The notes: generated from the letters alone by a model not told the origin. Shown: positions 7,056 through 15,391, counted from the first letter of the stretch. The stretch: DNA of 16,854 bases from JAWLFI01 sp041685645 (GCA_041685645.1 JAWLFI010000038.1:1-16854), one strand, 5' to 3'. A program made the numbers and translations.

Positions 7056-7733
7056 ATGGAAAAAAGTTGGTATCATTGTGCCATGAATCGATGGTATGCC
7101 CTGTGGCAAAAGGAGATGAAAAGTCACTGGCGCAGTCAATCTAGCTTGCCTGCAGTGATCTTGTATGTCATCAGTACCACTTTTATTGTATTCGCCTCCT
7201 TTGCGCGGATAGATGATAGGAGTTGGATGGTGCTCTATTGGATTATCGTTGTGCTGTCTGCATCTCACGCTGCACAAAGCGCATTTCGGGATACGGAAGG
7301 AATAGAGGGATGGTATTATTACGGCCTATGCAGGGTTGAGGAGTATTTTTTCGCCAAGGTAGCAGCCAACTTTATTCTCATGGGGGTAATCGCCAGCCTG
7401 ACTTTTGCAAGTTTGAGTTTGTTTGCCGGCACTCCGGTGCGTGACCCCCTATTATTTTTCCTAATTAATGTCAGCGCCTGGATCGGGCTGGCCTTATTAT
7501 TTAGTTTTCTAGGATTTCTCAATGCAAAGGTGGACGGTCAGCGTGGCTTGTTGCCTTTATTGACATTTCCATTACTGCTACCTATTCTATTGCAGGTCAT
7601 TAAGTTATCCTCTATAGCTTCAGGTTCTATTACAGATACGAGCTATCTGGCGGATATTTACATTCTTCTGGCAGTAGATGCATTGATATTAGCTCTTTCT
7701 CTTTTGTTAATTCGCTATCTTTGGCAGTCTTAA
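7056..7733 (+). CDS. ccmB: Haem exporter permease CcmB
   Basis: A 225-residue integral membrane protein close to the usual CcmB length (about 220). The cytoplasmic N-terminus (NRWYALWQKEMKSHWRSQ) is followed by about six hydrophobic segments, beginning at residues 32-50 and 60-75, with the family-typical short stretch SAFRDTEGIEGWYYY after the second. CcmB is the permease of the CcmAB ABC complex that drives release of haem-loaded CcmE from CcmC in cytochrome c maturation system I. No ccmA ATPase gene is present here. ATG 7056 is used; ATG 7083 (residue 10) would match the usual N-terminus equally well. It is 8 nt upstream of the ccmC ATG, so the two are co-transcribed. Confidence 0.88.
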   Translation: MEKSWYHCAMNRWYALWQKEMKSHWRSQSSLPAVILYVISTTFIVFASFARIDDRSWMVLYWIIVVLSASHAAQSAFRDTEGIEGWYYYGLCRVEEYFFAKVAANFILMGVIASLTFASLSLFAGTPVRDPLLFFLINVSAWIGLALLFSFLGFLNAKVDGQRGLLPLLTFPLLLPILLQVIKLSSIASGSITDTSYLADIYILLAVDALILALSLLLIRYLWQS

Positions 7734-7741
7734 ACCGAAGT

Positions 7742-8806
7742 ATGAATAGCAGCTATATTTGGAAGTTTCTCGGTGTTGCCCTGATATTGTATTCCCTTGT
7801 TTTTGGATTGCTTATTCCATTAAAGCCGGGAATTGTTGCTGTTTCGCCTTCCATAGCAAATGGGGGAGACACCATTTCGCTTGCCTACACTGCCTATAAT
7901 GTTGATTACTCTGCAATCGATGCATCGAAGATAAATGCCTGGTTATTATTTGACGAGGGCAAAGACATTTTGGCTGATAAAATTGAGGTTTTGTCTGCGA
8001 ATGAGGCAAATGCGATATTTCGTTTGCCCCTGCTTTCTGAGCTCGATCAATCCGTAGTTAGTAGCACTTTAGTAGTATCCGACCCACAGCATGGATATGC
8101 ATTATTGCCTTCAGCTTTGGGCATCCGCCCCAAGAAATCAAATGGCTCACTTAGCGGGTTATCTATAAAGTACGACACCCCTGATGTACATAAGGTAAAA
8201 GGGGTTTCCTTTCCCTTTCGAAATATTCTTCAGGAGACCATTCGCAATACCTATTATCACGTACCTCTTTGGTTTAGCATGATCATTCTATTTGCTATTT
8301 CTGCTTTTTACAGCGCCACATATTTGCGCCGTCGTGATAGCCGAAGTGATTTATATGCCGTGGCATATGCTGAGTTTGCTACAGTTCTTGGAATATTGGG
8401 ATTATTAACGGGTGCCATCTGGGCTCGATTTACCTGGGGCGCTTTTTGGTCATGGGACATTAAGCAATTTACTTCAGCCGTCGCTCTTTTGATTTATTTT
8501 GCATATTTTATTTTGCGATCCTCTGTAGCGGATCAGGATAAAAGAGCCCGTCTTACGAGCTCGTATAATATTTTTGCCTTTGCAATGCTCATTCCCTTGC
8601 TGTTCATTGTCCCTCGCTTGACGGACAGTCTTCATCCGGGGAATGGAGGAAATCCGGCGATGGGAGGAGAGGATTTAGATCAAACCATGCGTTGGGTCTT
8701 TTATCCCGCTGTTGTGGGTTGGATATTATTGGGCATGTGGGTGAGCCAGTTAAAAGCGAGGTATTTGATTATTCAAAGGAAAATAGAAGATAAATTTATA
8801 ATATGA
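7742..8806 (+). CDS. ccmC: CcmC haem-handling WWD protein with extra periplasmic domain
   Basis: A 354-residue protein. The WWD motif is at about residues 227-240 (W227, W232, W236, W238 in AIWARFTWGAFWSWD), the haem-presenting loop of the CcmC/CcmF/CcsA family. The two flanking periplasmic histidines that ligate haem are visible at H173 (YHVPLW) and H298 (LHPGNGG). CcmC attaches haem to the chaperone CcmE. The protein is about 110 residues longer than E. coli CcmC; the excess lies between the first membrane segment (about 5-27) and H173, and is a strand-rich segment starting SPSIANGGDTISL that resembles an Ig/TIG-like fold. ATG 7742, 8 nt after ccmB, is chosen; the open frame extends to a TTG at 7721 that would add seven residues. 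Confidence 0.9.
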   Translation: MNSSYIWKFLGVALILYSLVFGLLIPLKPGIVAVSPSIANGGDTISLAYTAYNVDYSAIDASKINAWLLFDEGKDILADKIEVLSANEANAIFRLPLLSELDQSVVSSTLVVSDPQHGYALLPSALGIRPKKSNGSLSGLSIKYDTPDVHKVKGVSFPFRNILQETIRNTYYHVPLWFSMIILFAISAFYSATYLRRRDSRSDLYAVAYAEFATVLGILGLLTGAIWARFTWGAFWSWDIKQFTSAVALLIYFAYFILRSSVADQDKRARLTSSYNIFAFAMLIPLLFIVPRLTDSLHPGNGGNPAMGGEDLDQTMRWVFYPAVVGWILLGMWVSQLKARYLIIQRKIEDKFII

Positions 8807-8830
8807 TATGTAATAAATCAGATGAAGCTA

Positions 8831-8861
8831 TTGTTATAGAAAAGAACTTTCAGCATATTTG
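8831..8861 (+). promoter_or_regulatory. Candidate promoter for ccmD-dehydrogenase
   Basis: TTG at 8831-8833, a 20-nt spacer and CATATTTG at 8854-8861 fit the Bacteroidota -33/-7 pattern (TTG, TAnnTTTG) with one mismatch, 15 nt before the ccmD-like ATG. It lies in the 70-bp gap after ccmC and could give the dehydrogenase separate expression from ccmBC. Confidence 0.35.
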
Positions 8862-8876
8862 CTAAAATTATATTCC

Positions 8877-9026
8877 ATGGAAGAAATTTTTGTTCAAAGC
8901 GGTAAAATGGGTGTTGTGATTGCGGTAATTGCTGCCATTTTTATTGGGCTAGTCATTTATCTTGTCCGCCTGGATAGAAAAATCAGTCAGTGGGAAGACC
9001 AAAACAAAACCAACACATATGGCTAA
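8877..9026 (+). CDS. ccmD: CcmD-like small membrane protein (49 aa)
   Basis: A 49-residue ORF, MEEIFVQSGKMGVVIAV then IAAIFIGLVIYLVRLDRKI and a polar tail. It has one transmembrane segment (about residues 12-30), N-terminus out, followed by a positively charged and hydrophilic C-terminus. Size, single membrane span, the RLDRK after it, and its place directly downstream of ccmB and ccmC match the CcmD family, which in system I stabilises the CcmABC complex and helps release holo-CcmE. The sequence itself is too short for a firm family call; the context carries most of the weight. The stop (TAA at 9024-9026) overlaps the dehydrogenase start ATG by 8 nt (ATGGCTAA). Confidence 0.78.
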   Translation: MEEIFVQSGKMGVVIAVIAAIFIGLVIYLVRLDRKISQWEDQNKTNTYG

Positions 9027-10425
9027 CTTTTATGAATCGGTCAATCGCAATTTTGATAGTGCTGCTGCATTGACTGACATCCCCAAGGGATTATTAGAGC
9101 AGATTAAAGTCTGCAATGCTGTTTATCAAATGAAATTTCCCGTTCGCATTGGGAATTCGATTAAGGTGATTGAAGCCTACAGAGTCCAGCATTCTCATCA
9201 CAGATTACCTACCAAAGGAGGTATTCGCTACAGCTCACATGTCAATCAGGAAGAGGTTATGGCTTTGGCGACCTTAATGACTTACAAGTGTGCTATCGTA
9301 GATGTTCCTTTTGGAGGGGCTAAAGGCGGTGTTCGCATTAATCCGAAGGAATACACTGTAGGACAATTAGAAAGCATCACGCGTAGATATACTACTGAGT
9401 TGATTCGGAAAAACTTTATTGGATCTGGTTTGGATGTACCCGCTCCGGATTACGGAACGGGTAGTCGTGAAATGGCGTGGATTGTCGATACATACATGAT
9501 GTTTAAGAATGGGGAAATCGACCAGAAAGCCTGCGTTACCGGTAAGCCGGTCAATCAAAATGGAATTCGCGGCCGAGAAGAGGCGACGGGTAGAGGGGTG
9601 TTTTACGGGCTTCGTGAAGCGTGTAATGATGTTGAGGATATGAGAAATCTCGGGCTGGAAAAAGGCATAGGAGGAAAAACGGTAGTCATTCAGGGTATGG
9701 GTAATGTCGGCCGATACGTGGGGATGATCTCTCAGGAAGAAGGCGATGTGAAAGTTATTGGCGTGTCTGAGTTTGAGGGCGCCATTTATAATCCTAAGGG
9801 GATTAATATTAGGAAATTAGTGAAGTTTAGAGAGCAAACGGGATCTATAGTAGGGTTCCCGGATTCCAAGACACTAGCACACAGGGATGATGCCCTCTAC
9901 TTAGACTGCGACATACTAGTGCCCGCAGCTTTGGAGAATGTCATTCATTCTAAAAATGTAGATAAGGTCAAAGCTAAAATAATAGGTGAAGCGGCCAATG
10001 GCCCCATTACGGCCAATGCCGAAGCGGTTTTGGAGAAAAGAGGAGTATTGGTGATACCAGATATGTATATCAATGCCGGTGGTGTGACTGTATCCTATTT
10101 CGAGTGGTTAAAGAACTTGAGTCACATGCGATTCGGTCGCATGGAGAAGCGTTTCAATGCGAATACTTACGAGGGTATTGTTAATGTCATAGAGCGTCTA
10201 TCTAATAAATCAGTTACGGACAAAGAGAAAGCCTTCCTGACTCGTGGCGGCGATGAAATCGATTTGGTTCGCTCGGGTTTGGAGGAGACAATGGTAACTG
10301 CCTATAACACAATTCATGCTGTTAAGAAAAGGCGTAAGAATGTGAAGAGTCTTAGGCAAGCTGCCTTTATGAACGCCCTGGAAAAAATTGCAAGTGATTA
10401 CAAGAGTTTAGGCGTTTTTCCTTGA
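9019..10425 (+). CDS. Glu/Leu/Phe/Val dehydrogenase
   Basis: A 468-residue amino acid dehydrogenase of the glutamate dehydrogenase superfamily, interconverting an amino acid and its 2-oxo acid plus ammonia with NAD(P). The family active-site pattern is complete at VPFGGAKGGVRINP (residues 96-109) with catalytic K102; K66 (PTKGGIRY) and K90 (TYKCAIVD) match the substrate-side lysines, and D144 (PAPDYGTG) the catalytic aspartate. The Rossmann motif is GMGNVG at 226-231; an acidic residue (E251 in VSEFEG) ends the second strand, which would favour NAD over NADP, though this is inference. Substrate choice cannot be read. The open frame extends upstream to a TTG (8962), but ATG 9019 gives the normal N-terminus and overlaps the ccmD-like stop by 8 nt, implying translational coupling. 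Confidence 0.93.
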   Translation: MANFYESVNRNFDSAAALTDIPKGLLEQIKVCNAVYQMKFPVRIGNSIKVIEAYRVQHSHHRLPTKGGIRYSSHVNQEEVMALATLMTYKCAIVDVPFGGAKGGVRINPKEYTVGQLESITRRYTTELIRKNFIGSGLDVPAPDYGTGSREMAWIVDTYMMFKNGEIDQKACVTGKPVNQNGIRGREEATGRGVFYGLREACNDVEDMRNLGLEKGIGGKTVVIQGMGNVGRYVGMISQEEGDVKVIGVSEFEGAIYNPKGINIRKLVKFREQTGSIVGFPDSKTLAHRDDALYLDCDILVPAALENVIHSKNVDKVKAKIIGEAANGPITANAEAVLEKRGVLVIPDMYINAGGVTVSYFEWLKNLSHMRFGRMEKRFNANTYEGIVNVIERLSNKSVTDKEKAFLTRGGDEIDLVRSGLEETMVTAYNTIHAVKKRRKNVKSLRQAAFMNALEKIASDYKSLGVFP

Positions 10426-10440
10426 TTTATACTCAAAAGA

Positions 10441-10472
10441 GATTCTCCTAAGTGTGAGATCCCATTTTTTTT
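10441..10472 (+). terminator. Weak intrinsic terminator after the dehydrogenase
   Basis: GATTCTC (10441-10447) pairs with GAGATC (10456-10461) with one bulged T, followed by CCCA and eight T (10465-10472). The stem is short, so termination may be partial. Confidence 0.35.
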
Positions 10473-10582
10473 GATGGTTATGTGATCAATACATCAAAAT
10501 AAAAGTTATCTTATTAGGAACTTAAAAAAAATTTTAATTTATTTGCAAACGAAAATTTGAACACTCTAAAATATCTTTAAGT

Positions 10583-11059
10583 ATGGCAAAAGTAAAATTG
10601 GACAAGGTCGATCTTAAAATTTTAAAAATCCTCCAGGAGAATAGCAAAATAACGAATCTGGATTTATCCAAGCGCGTAGGGCTTTCTCCGGCTCCCACTT
10701 TGGAGCGGGTAAAAAAGTTGGAAAACAATGATGTGGTCACGGCATATCAGGCAAAAGTTAACCCCAATGCTCTGGGCTTAAATGTGCAAACATTTGTTCT
10801 GGTGGATCTCGCATGGCAAGAGGAAAATGCTCTGGAGAATTTTATCAGTAAGTTGCAGCAAGTTGAGGAGGTGGTGGAATGCTACATCATTACAGGGGAG
10901 GCAGACTTTTTGTTAAAGATCATTTGTAAGGATATTCCGACTTACGAGAAAATTCTATTCAAAACCTTGTCTCAAATCGAGGAAATTGAACGTCTGAAGA
11001 CGCTAATGACATTGTCAAATGTTAAGCAGAGTAATATTCTGCCTTATGATTACGAATAG
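10583..11059 (+). CDS. Lrp/AsnC family transcriptional regulator
   Basis: A 158-residue regulator of the normal Lrp/AsnC size. Residues 5-60 form the helix-turn-helix: LDKVDLKILKILQENSKI, then LSKRVGLSPAPTLERVKKLE (the recognition helix with the family-typical SPAPTLERVKKLE), then a wing with DVVTAYQA. Residues about 68-150 are the RAM ligand-binding/oligomerisation domain (FVLVDLAW, VVECYIITGEADFLLKI). Such proteins bind amino acids and control amino acid metabolism as octamers or similar. It lies 157 bp downstream of the dehydrogenase, which is a plausible target (inference). The intergenic run is AT-rich with no operator that I can define. A strong terminator follows. Confidence 0.93.
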   Translation: MAKVKLDKVDLKILKILQENSKITNLDLSKRVGLSPAPTLERVKKLENNDVVTAYQAKVNPNALGLNVQTFVLVDLAWQEENALENFISKLQQVEEVVECYIITGEADFLLKIICKDIPTYEKILFKTLSQIEEIERLKTLMTLSNVKQSNILPYDYE

Positions 11060-11084
11060 CTCATATTTTTATGCGCATTGAATG

Positions 11085-11115
11085 AAAAGGCAACTTCCCG
11101 GAGTTGCCTTTTTTT
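11085..11115 (+). terminator. Strong intrinsic terminator of the Lrp/AsnC gene
   Basis: AAAAGGCAACT (11085-11095) pairs perfectly with AGTTGCCTTTT (11102-11112), loop TCCCGG, followed by a T run to 11115. The stem sits 25 nt after the stop codon of the regulator. Confidence 0.88.
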
Positions 11116-11434
11116 GGCAAAACAGCTTGGTTTTGATCTAAACCGCATTATTCATAAACTTTATGATAAGTAATGTTGATGATTAAAATAAGGTAGTGGA
11201 AAACAACTATTTATCAAAAGGCAAACTCTCGGACTCATTCAAATGAAAAGAACCAAATATGGGTATCTTGATTTGGAAATGCATCTCCAGTCAATTTTTG
11301 TAAAAGATTATAAATCAAGTATTTGAATGAGCTTCGGCCCGCTGGGCAAAAAAGGCGCAGCATTTTCTGGCTAAACTATTGTGTAATTCTCGTTGTTGTT
11401 ATTTTCATATTTTAGTTATGCGAGAGATCTGCCT
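11116..11434. other. Gene-free leader region before the TonB-dependent receptor
   Basis: After the terminator this AT-rich stretch has no supported ORF. It contains an 11-bp inverted repeat, CTCATTCAAAT (11234-11244) and ATTTGAATGAG (11321-11331), enclosing two smaller hairpins: CCAAAT/ATTTGG (11253-11258 with 11271-11276) and GATT/AATC (11306-11316). The promoter of the receptor operon must lie here or just downstream; I see no exact TAnnTTTG box. Confidence 0.5.
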
Positions 11435-13768
11435 ATGAGATGGATACTTATTATTATACTTTGTGTCTTAGCACATTCCGGATGGTCTCAATCTGAGAAA
11501 TATACTTTAAGTGGCTACATTAGAGATGCTGACTCAGGGGAAGAGTTAGTAGGAGCGAATCTCTACCTTTCTTCAGAAGAAAACACCGGAACCGTAACTA
11601 ACTCATATGGCTTTTACTCATTGACTCTGCGGGAGGGGAAATATACGATTCGAATTTCTTATGCGGGCTATTCAACTCAAGAGGTCGAACTGGATTTTTT
11701 TCGCGATACGACCTTGAATATAAAGCTGACATCCGGACTAACTATGGATGAGGTTGTGATTAAAGCTGAATCCGATGATGAAAATGTGAGCAGCACCCGA
11801 ATGGGAACCATTCAATTGCCCATAGAAGATATCAAAAAACTGCCGGCATTAATGGGTGAAGTCGATGTCCTGAAATCTCTCCAACTCTTGCCGGGTGTCT
11901 TGAGCGCAACTGAAGGAACTTCCGGTTTTTTTGTGAGGGGAGGAGCGGCAGATCAAAATCTGGTATTGTTAGATGATGCCACGGTCTATAACCCAGGACA
12001 TTTACTGGGATTTTTCTCGGTTTTCAATGCTGATGCGATAAAAAATACAACATTGATTAAGGGGAGTCTGCCCGCCAAATACGGCGGTCGCTTAAGTTCT
12101 GTCGTAGATATTCAGATGAAAGAGGGAAATAATAAGCGCTGGGCAGCTCAGGGCGGAATTGGTTTAGTATCTAGCCGTTTCTCAGTGGAGGGGCCGATTG
12201 TAAAGGATAAGGCCTCTTTTTTTCTGTCTGGCCGCAGAACGTATGTATTAGATCTGGCTCAACCTTTTTTGAATGGGGGTAATTTTGAGGGAACAAACTA
12301 TTATTTTTACGATATCAACGCCAAAATGAATTATAGAATTTCTGACAAGGATCGAGTCTATTTTAGCGGTTATTTTGGTAGAGATATTTTTCGTTTTCAG
12401 TCTTCTAGTCAAGACTTTTCTTTTGACCTCCCCTATGGGAATTCCACAGCCACCCTGCGGTGGAATCACCTGTTTTCCGATAAACTGTTTATGAATATCT
12501 CCGCCATTTACAACAATTACGAATTTCAGTTCGAGGGGGGACAAGAGAGTTTTCAAGCTGCACTGTATTCAGGTATAGATGATTATAGCCTAAAGGCGGA
12601 TTGGGACTACTACCCATCAACAAATCATTTTATAAGATTTGGCGTTTCTTTTATCCATCATCAATTGCAACCGCAGCTCATTACCGCAACTACAGGTGAG
12701 GTGGACTTTAGTAATGACCTGCTCACAAAATATGGGAATGAATATGCTTTTTATTTTCAGGATGAGTGGAAAGTGAATTCTCGCTTGACCATGCAATTGG
12801 GACTGAGGACGAGTTTCTTTACGCAGCTCGGACCTTATGTGTCTCCTGAATCAGGACAGGAGTTCGGAGATGGGGAGTCCGTCATTACCTATTGGACGCC
12901 GGAGCCAAGAGCCAGTCTCAGGTACAAATTAACACCTTTGTCTTCTTTTAAAGCAGGGATAGCCTATACTGCGCAATATTTGCATTTAGTGAGCAATTCC
13001 ACTTCAACCTTGCCGATTGATATTTGGGTGCCCAGCACCGAAAGAGTGGCTCCACAGAGAGGCATTCAATATGCTTTGGGATATTTCCGAAACTTTTTCT
13101 CCAATCGATACGAATTTTCAGCCGAAGTCTATTACAGAGACTTATACAATCAAGTGGATTACCGCGATGATTACGTCAACAACCCTTCGAACGATGTGGA
13201 GTTAGACTTTGTCTTTGGTGATGGTAGAGCCTATGGTTTAGAGTTATTACTGAAGAAAAAGAAAGGCGACTTTACCGGTTGGATCAGTTATACTTTATCT
13301 CGAACTGAGCGAAGCTTTGAAGAAATAGAGGGTGGACGCTGGTATCCTGCTTTTTTCGACCGACCACACGATTTTTCATTTGTAGGAATATATCAAATAA
13401 GTCCAAAATGGGATGTGAATGGCACATTTGTTTTCGGAACGGGCAATACTTATACTCCTGTTGCCGGTGCATATAGAATTGAGGATAGAGTCAATGTCTT
13501 TTACGGGCCCAGAAATAGCGCTCGCTTAATCCCTTATCATCGATTTGACCTCTCCGTCACCTATACTCCAAGGCCCAACTCAGAAAAGAGATTTGCATCT
13601 ACCTGGAATTTTAGTATATACAATATATATAGTAGAATGAACCCTACCTTTATATATAACTCATTTGACACTGATAGAGAATCTGGAATTGTAGAAAGCA
13701 AAGCATACAGGGTTTCTCTGTTTCCCATCATTCCTTCGATAAGTTGGAACTTCAAATGGAATCAATGA
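11435..13768 (+). CDS. TonB-dependent outer-membrane receptor with carboxypeptidase-regulatory-like domain
   Basis: A 777-residue outer-membrane transporter. A signal peptide (residues 1-19, ILIIILCVLAHSGWSQ) is followed by a CarboxypepD_reg-like beta-sandwich (about 23-100: LSGYIRDADSGEELVGANLYL through LNIKLTS), the TonB plug (about 124-230: GEVDVLKSLQLLPGV, FFVRGGAADQNLVLLDD, KYGGRLSSVVDIQMKEGN), and a barrel of about 540 residues rich in alternating aromatic strands. The substrate is unknown; the domain order is that of Bacteroidota receptors encoded next to DUF4249 lipoproteins, rather than the SusC class. The ORF opens with a TTG at 11393, but ATG 11435 gives a proper signal peptide. 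The stop overlaps the next start (ATGA), so the lipoprotein partner is co-translated. It begins a four-gene run ending at gldC. Confidence 0.93.
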   Translation: MRWILIIILCVLAHSGWSQSEKYTLSGYIRDADSGEELVGANLYLSSEENTGTVTNSYGFYSLTLREGKYTIRISYAGYSTQEVELDFFRDTTLNIKLTSGLTMDEVVIKAESDDENVSSTRMGTIQLPIEDIKKLPALMGEVDVLKSLQLLPGVLSATEGTSGFFVRGGAADQNLVLLDDATVYNPGHLLGFFSVFNADAIKNTTLIKGSLPAKYGGRLSSVVDIQMKEGNNKRWAAQGGIGLVSSRFSVEGPIVKDKASFFLSGRRTYVLDLAQPFLNGGNFEGTNYYFYDINAKMNYRISDKDRVYFSGYFGRDIFRFQSSSQDFSFDLPYGNSTATLRWNHLFSDKLFMNISAIYNNYEFQFEGGQESFQAALYSGIDDYSLKADWDYYPSTNHFIRFGVSFIHHQLQPQLITATTGEVDFSNDLLTKYGNEYAFYFQDEWKVNSRLTMQLGLRTSFFTQLGPYVSPESGQEFGDGESVITYWTPEPRASLRYKLTPLSSFKAGIAYTAQYLHLVSNSTSTLPIDIWVPSTERVAPQRGIQYALGYFRNFFSNRYEFSAEVYYRDLYNQVDYRDDYVNNPSNDVELDFVFGDGRAYGLELLLKKKKGDFTGWISYTLSRTERSFEEIEGGRWYPAFFDRPHDFSFVGIYQISPKWDVNGTFVFGTGNTYTPVAGAYRIEDRVNVFYGPRNSARLIPYHRFDLSVTYTPRPNSEKRFASTWNFSIYNIYSRMNPTFIYNSFDTDRESGIVESKAYRVSLFPIIPSISWNFKWNQ

Positions 13769-14712
13769 TGATCGTTCGAAATTTTTTATTCATACTTTTC
13801 ATTGCATGCAGCTTTTTTGCTTGTGAGGAGGAGTTTATTCCCAGGATTGATCCTGATGAGCAGGAGTTTATTGTAGAGGGCTATGTAGAAAAGGGGGAGG
13901 AGGCTTTACCACCGTATGTGCTGATTTCAAAATCAATCCCATTTTTTGGTAGCATTCAGCCCTCCGATATTGCAGACCTTCAAATTCGCGATGCAGAAGT
14001 CACTGTAGTATTTGAAGGAAATGAGTATGACTTGCCATTAGTCTGCTTGAGTGAATTGCCTGACGAGGTCCGGGATCAAATAATAGAAGAGCTGGGCGTT
14101 CTTCCCAATTTAGAGGAAGTGGACTTTTGTGTTTATATTGATATTTTGAGAACCATTCCAATCGAAACGATGAAGCCATATTTTTTGGCTATTACATTGG
14201 AGACTGGAGAAAAATTGGAAGCTGAGACTATGATTCCAGAGCACATACCGATAGACTCTTTTCGGTTTACAGCTCCTCCCGGAAACAACGAAAATGATAC
14301 AATGGCTCGATTGCTTATTACTGTGACTGATCCTCCGGGGCCCAATTACTATAGATACTTAACGGCTGGACAAGATGAACCGCTGCAAGCCAGTTTTGCC
14401 TCTGTCACCGATGATGGCCTTTTTGATGGTGAGAATTTTGACTTCCCTCTCCAAAAAGCTGTTTCCCCACAAGATCTTGAAGAGCGGAATCCGGACAACT
14501 TTGGACTATATCGGAGGGGAGACAGTGTTCGCGTTCGGTGGCTCAATATTGATAGGGAACACTTCGCGTTTTGGAACACCTTTGAATTTAATCTGAACAA
14601 CCAGGGACCTTTTTCTTCATATACGAGAGTGAGTTCAAATGTTTCTGGAGCTATTGGAATATGGGGAGGCTATTCTTCCTCTTTATACAGGCTGGAAGTA
14701 CCCAAAGAATAA
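13765..14712 (+). CDS. DUF4249 domain lipoprotein
   Basis: A 315-residue lipoprotein. A short signal (MMIVRNFLFILFIACSFFAC) gives lipidation at C20 followed by EEE, which may act as an outer-membrane or surface retention signal. The mature protein carries the DUF4249 hallmarks: EFIVEGYVEKGE near residue 34-45, YVLISKSIPFFG (51-62), IRDAEVTV (74-81), YFLAITLETGEKLEAETMIP, PGPNYYRYLT and the C-terminal GIWGGYSSSLYRLEVP. DUF4249 proteins regularly follow TonB receptors of this type and are presumed ligand-capture partners; the function is unproven. An insertion with two cysteines (VCLSELP...VDFCVY) is present. Start: ATG 13765 overlaps the receptor stop; ATG 13756 and 13768 are alternatives. Confidence 0.88.
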   Translation: MMIVRNFLFILFIACSFFACEEEFIPRIDPDEQEFIVEGYVEKGEEALPPYVLISKSIPFFGSIQPSDIADLQIRDAEVTVVFEGNEYDLPLVCLSELPDEVRDQIIEELGVLPNLEEVDFCVYIDILRTIPIETMKPYFLAITLETGEKLEAETMIPEHIPIDSFRFTAPPGNNENDTMARLLITVTDPPGPNYYRYLTAGQDEPLQASFASVTDDGLFDGENFDFPLQKAVSPQDLEERNPDNFGLYRRGDSVRVRWLNIDREHFAFWNTFEFNLNNQGPFSSYTRVSSNVSGAIGIWGGYSSSLYRLEVPKE

Positions 14713-14713
14713 T

Positions 14714-15391
14714 ATGGAAGAAACAAAAATGAGATCTGCAATCATCGCAGGAGCTACCGGATTGGTCGGTGGTCAACTGCTGAAGCATTTGATTGAAAAG
14801 GGTGCTTATGCAAATGTGATCACCGTTGGTCGAAAACCCATGCGTTTACTAAGTTCACATCATCATCACTACCTAATCGACTTTAACCGATTAGGGGAAG
14901 TAGAATTCTTGTTTGAAGCTCGTGATTTGTTCTTGTGTTTAGGAACTACAAAAAGTGAGGCGGGGAGCAATGAGAAGTTTTATCAGGTTGATTTTGGTTA
15001 TAATTCTCGGATAGCTGAGTTATTTGCTTCCCGGGGAGGACAAAGAATATTTTTGATTAGCTCTAAAGGAGCAAATCCATCCAGTTCGATTTTCTACAAT
15101 AAAGTTAAGGGGGAGTTGGAAAGTTTGATTCAGGCATTAGATGTGCATCGGCATTATATTTTTCGCCCTTCATTGCTTCTAGGTGACAGAAAACAGTTCA
15201 GGTTTTGGGAAAAGTTCGCTCAGCTCGTTTTCTCGGGAGTCAACATAGTTCTTCGGCCCGTAACGGGAAAATATATCGGCACGCGAATTGAAGATCTAAC
15301 CGACACCATATTTTATTATGCTTCAAATAATTTTGAATCCCGTATAATATCAAACACAGAAATCTTAAAAGTTGCAAAAAATGGCAAGTAG
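14714..15391 (+). CDS. NAD(P)-binding oxidoreductase, TIP30/atypical SDR-like
   Basis: A 225-residue Rossmann protein. The nucleotide-binding GATGLVG lies at 13-19; the strand DLFLCLGTTKSEAGS (71-85), LISSKGAN (114-121) and Y128-x3-K132 (YNKVKGELE) are typical of the short atypical SDR group that includes the human TIP30/HTATIP2 protein. The extended RPSLLLGDR (151-159) follows. Substrate is unknown. ATG 14714, 1 nt after the DUF4249 stop, is chosen; ATG 14729 is possible. The longer open frame from 14639 would run inside the upstream gene and is not used. Its stop codon overlaps the gldC start by 11 nt, so it belongs to the same transcript. Confidence 0.87.
   Translation: MEETKMRSAIIAGATGLVGGQLLKHLIEKGAYANVITVGRKPMRLLSSHHHHYLIDFNRLGEVEFLFEARDLFLCLGTTKSEAGSNEKFYQVDFGYNSRIAELFASRGGQRIFLISSKGANPSSSIFYNKVKGELESLIQALDVHRHYIFRPSLLLGDRKQFRFWEKFAQLVFSGVNIVLRPVTGKYIGTRIEDLTDTIFYYASNNFESRIISNTEILKVAKNGK

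Noticed and set aside
7721..7741. TTG start for CcmC
   Set aside because: ATG 7742 gives a normal N-terminus and clean 8-nt spacing after ccmB. The same reasoning rejects TTG starts at 8962, 11393, 13744, 15372 and 16129.
11234..11331. Reading the inverted repeat as a MITE or IS remnant
   Set aside because: The 11-bp ends are not flanked by a target-site duplication and there is no transposase fragment.
11337..11347. GCCC-GCT-GGGC hairpin as a terminator
   Set aside because: It is only 4 bp and is followed by A, not T, on the plus strand; on the minus strand the T run comes before the stem.
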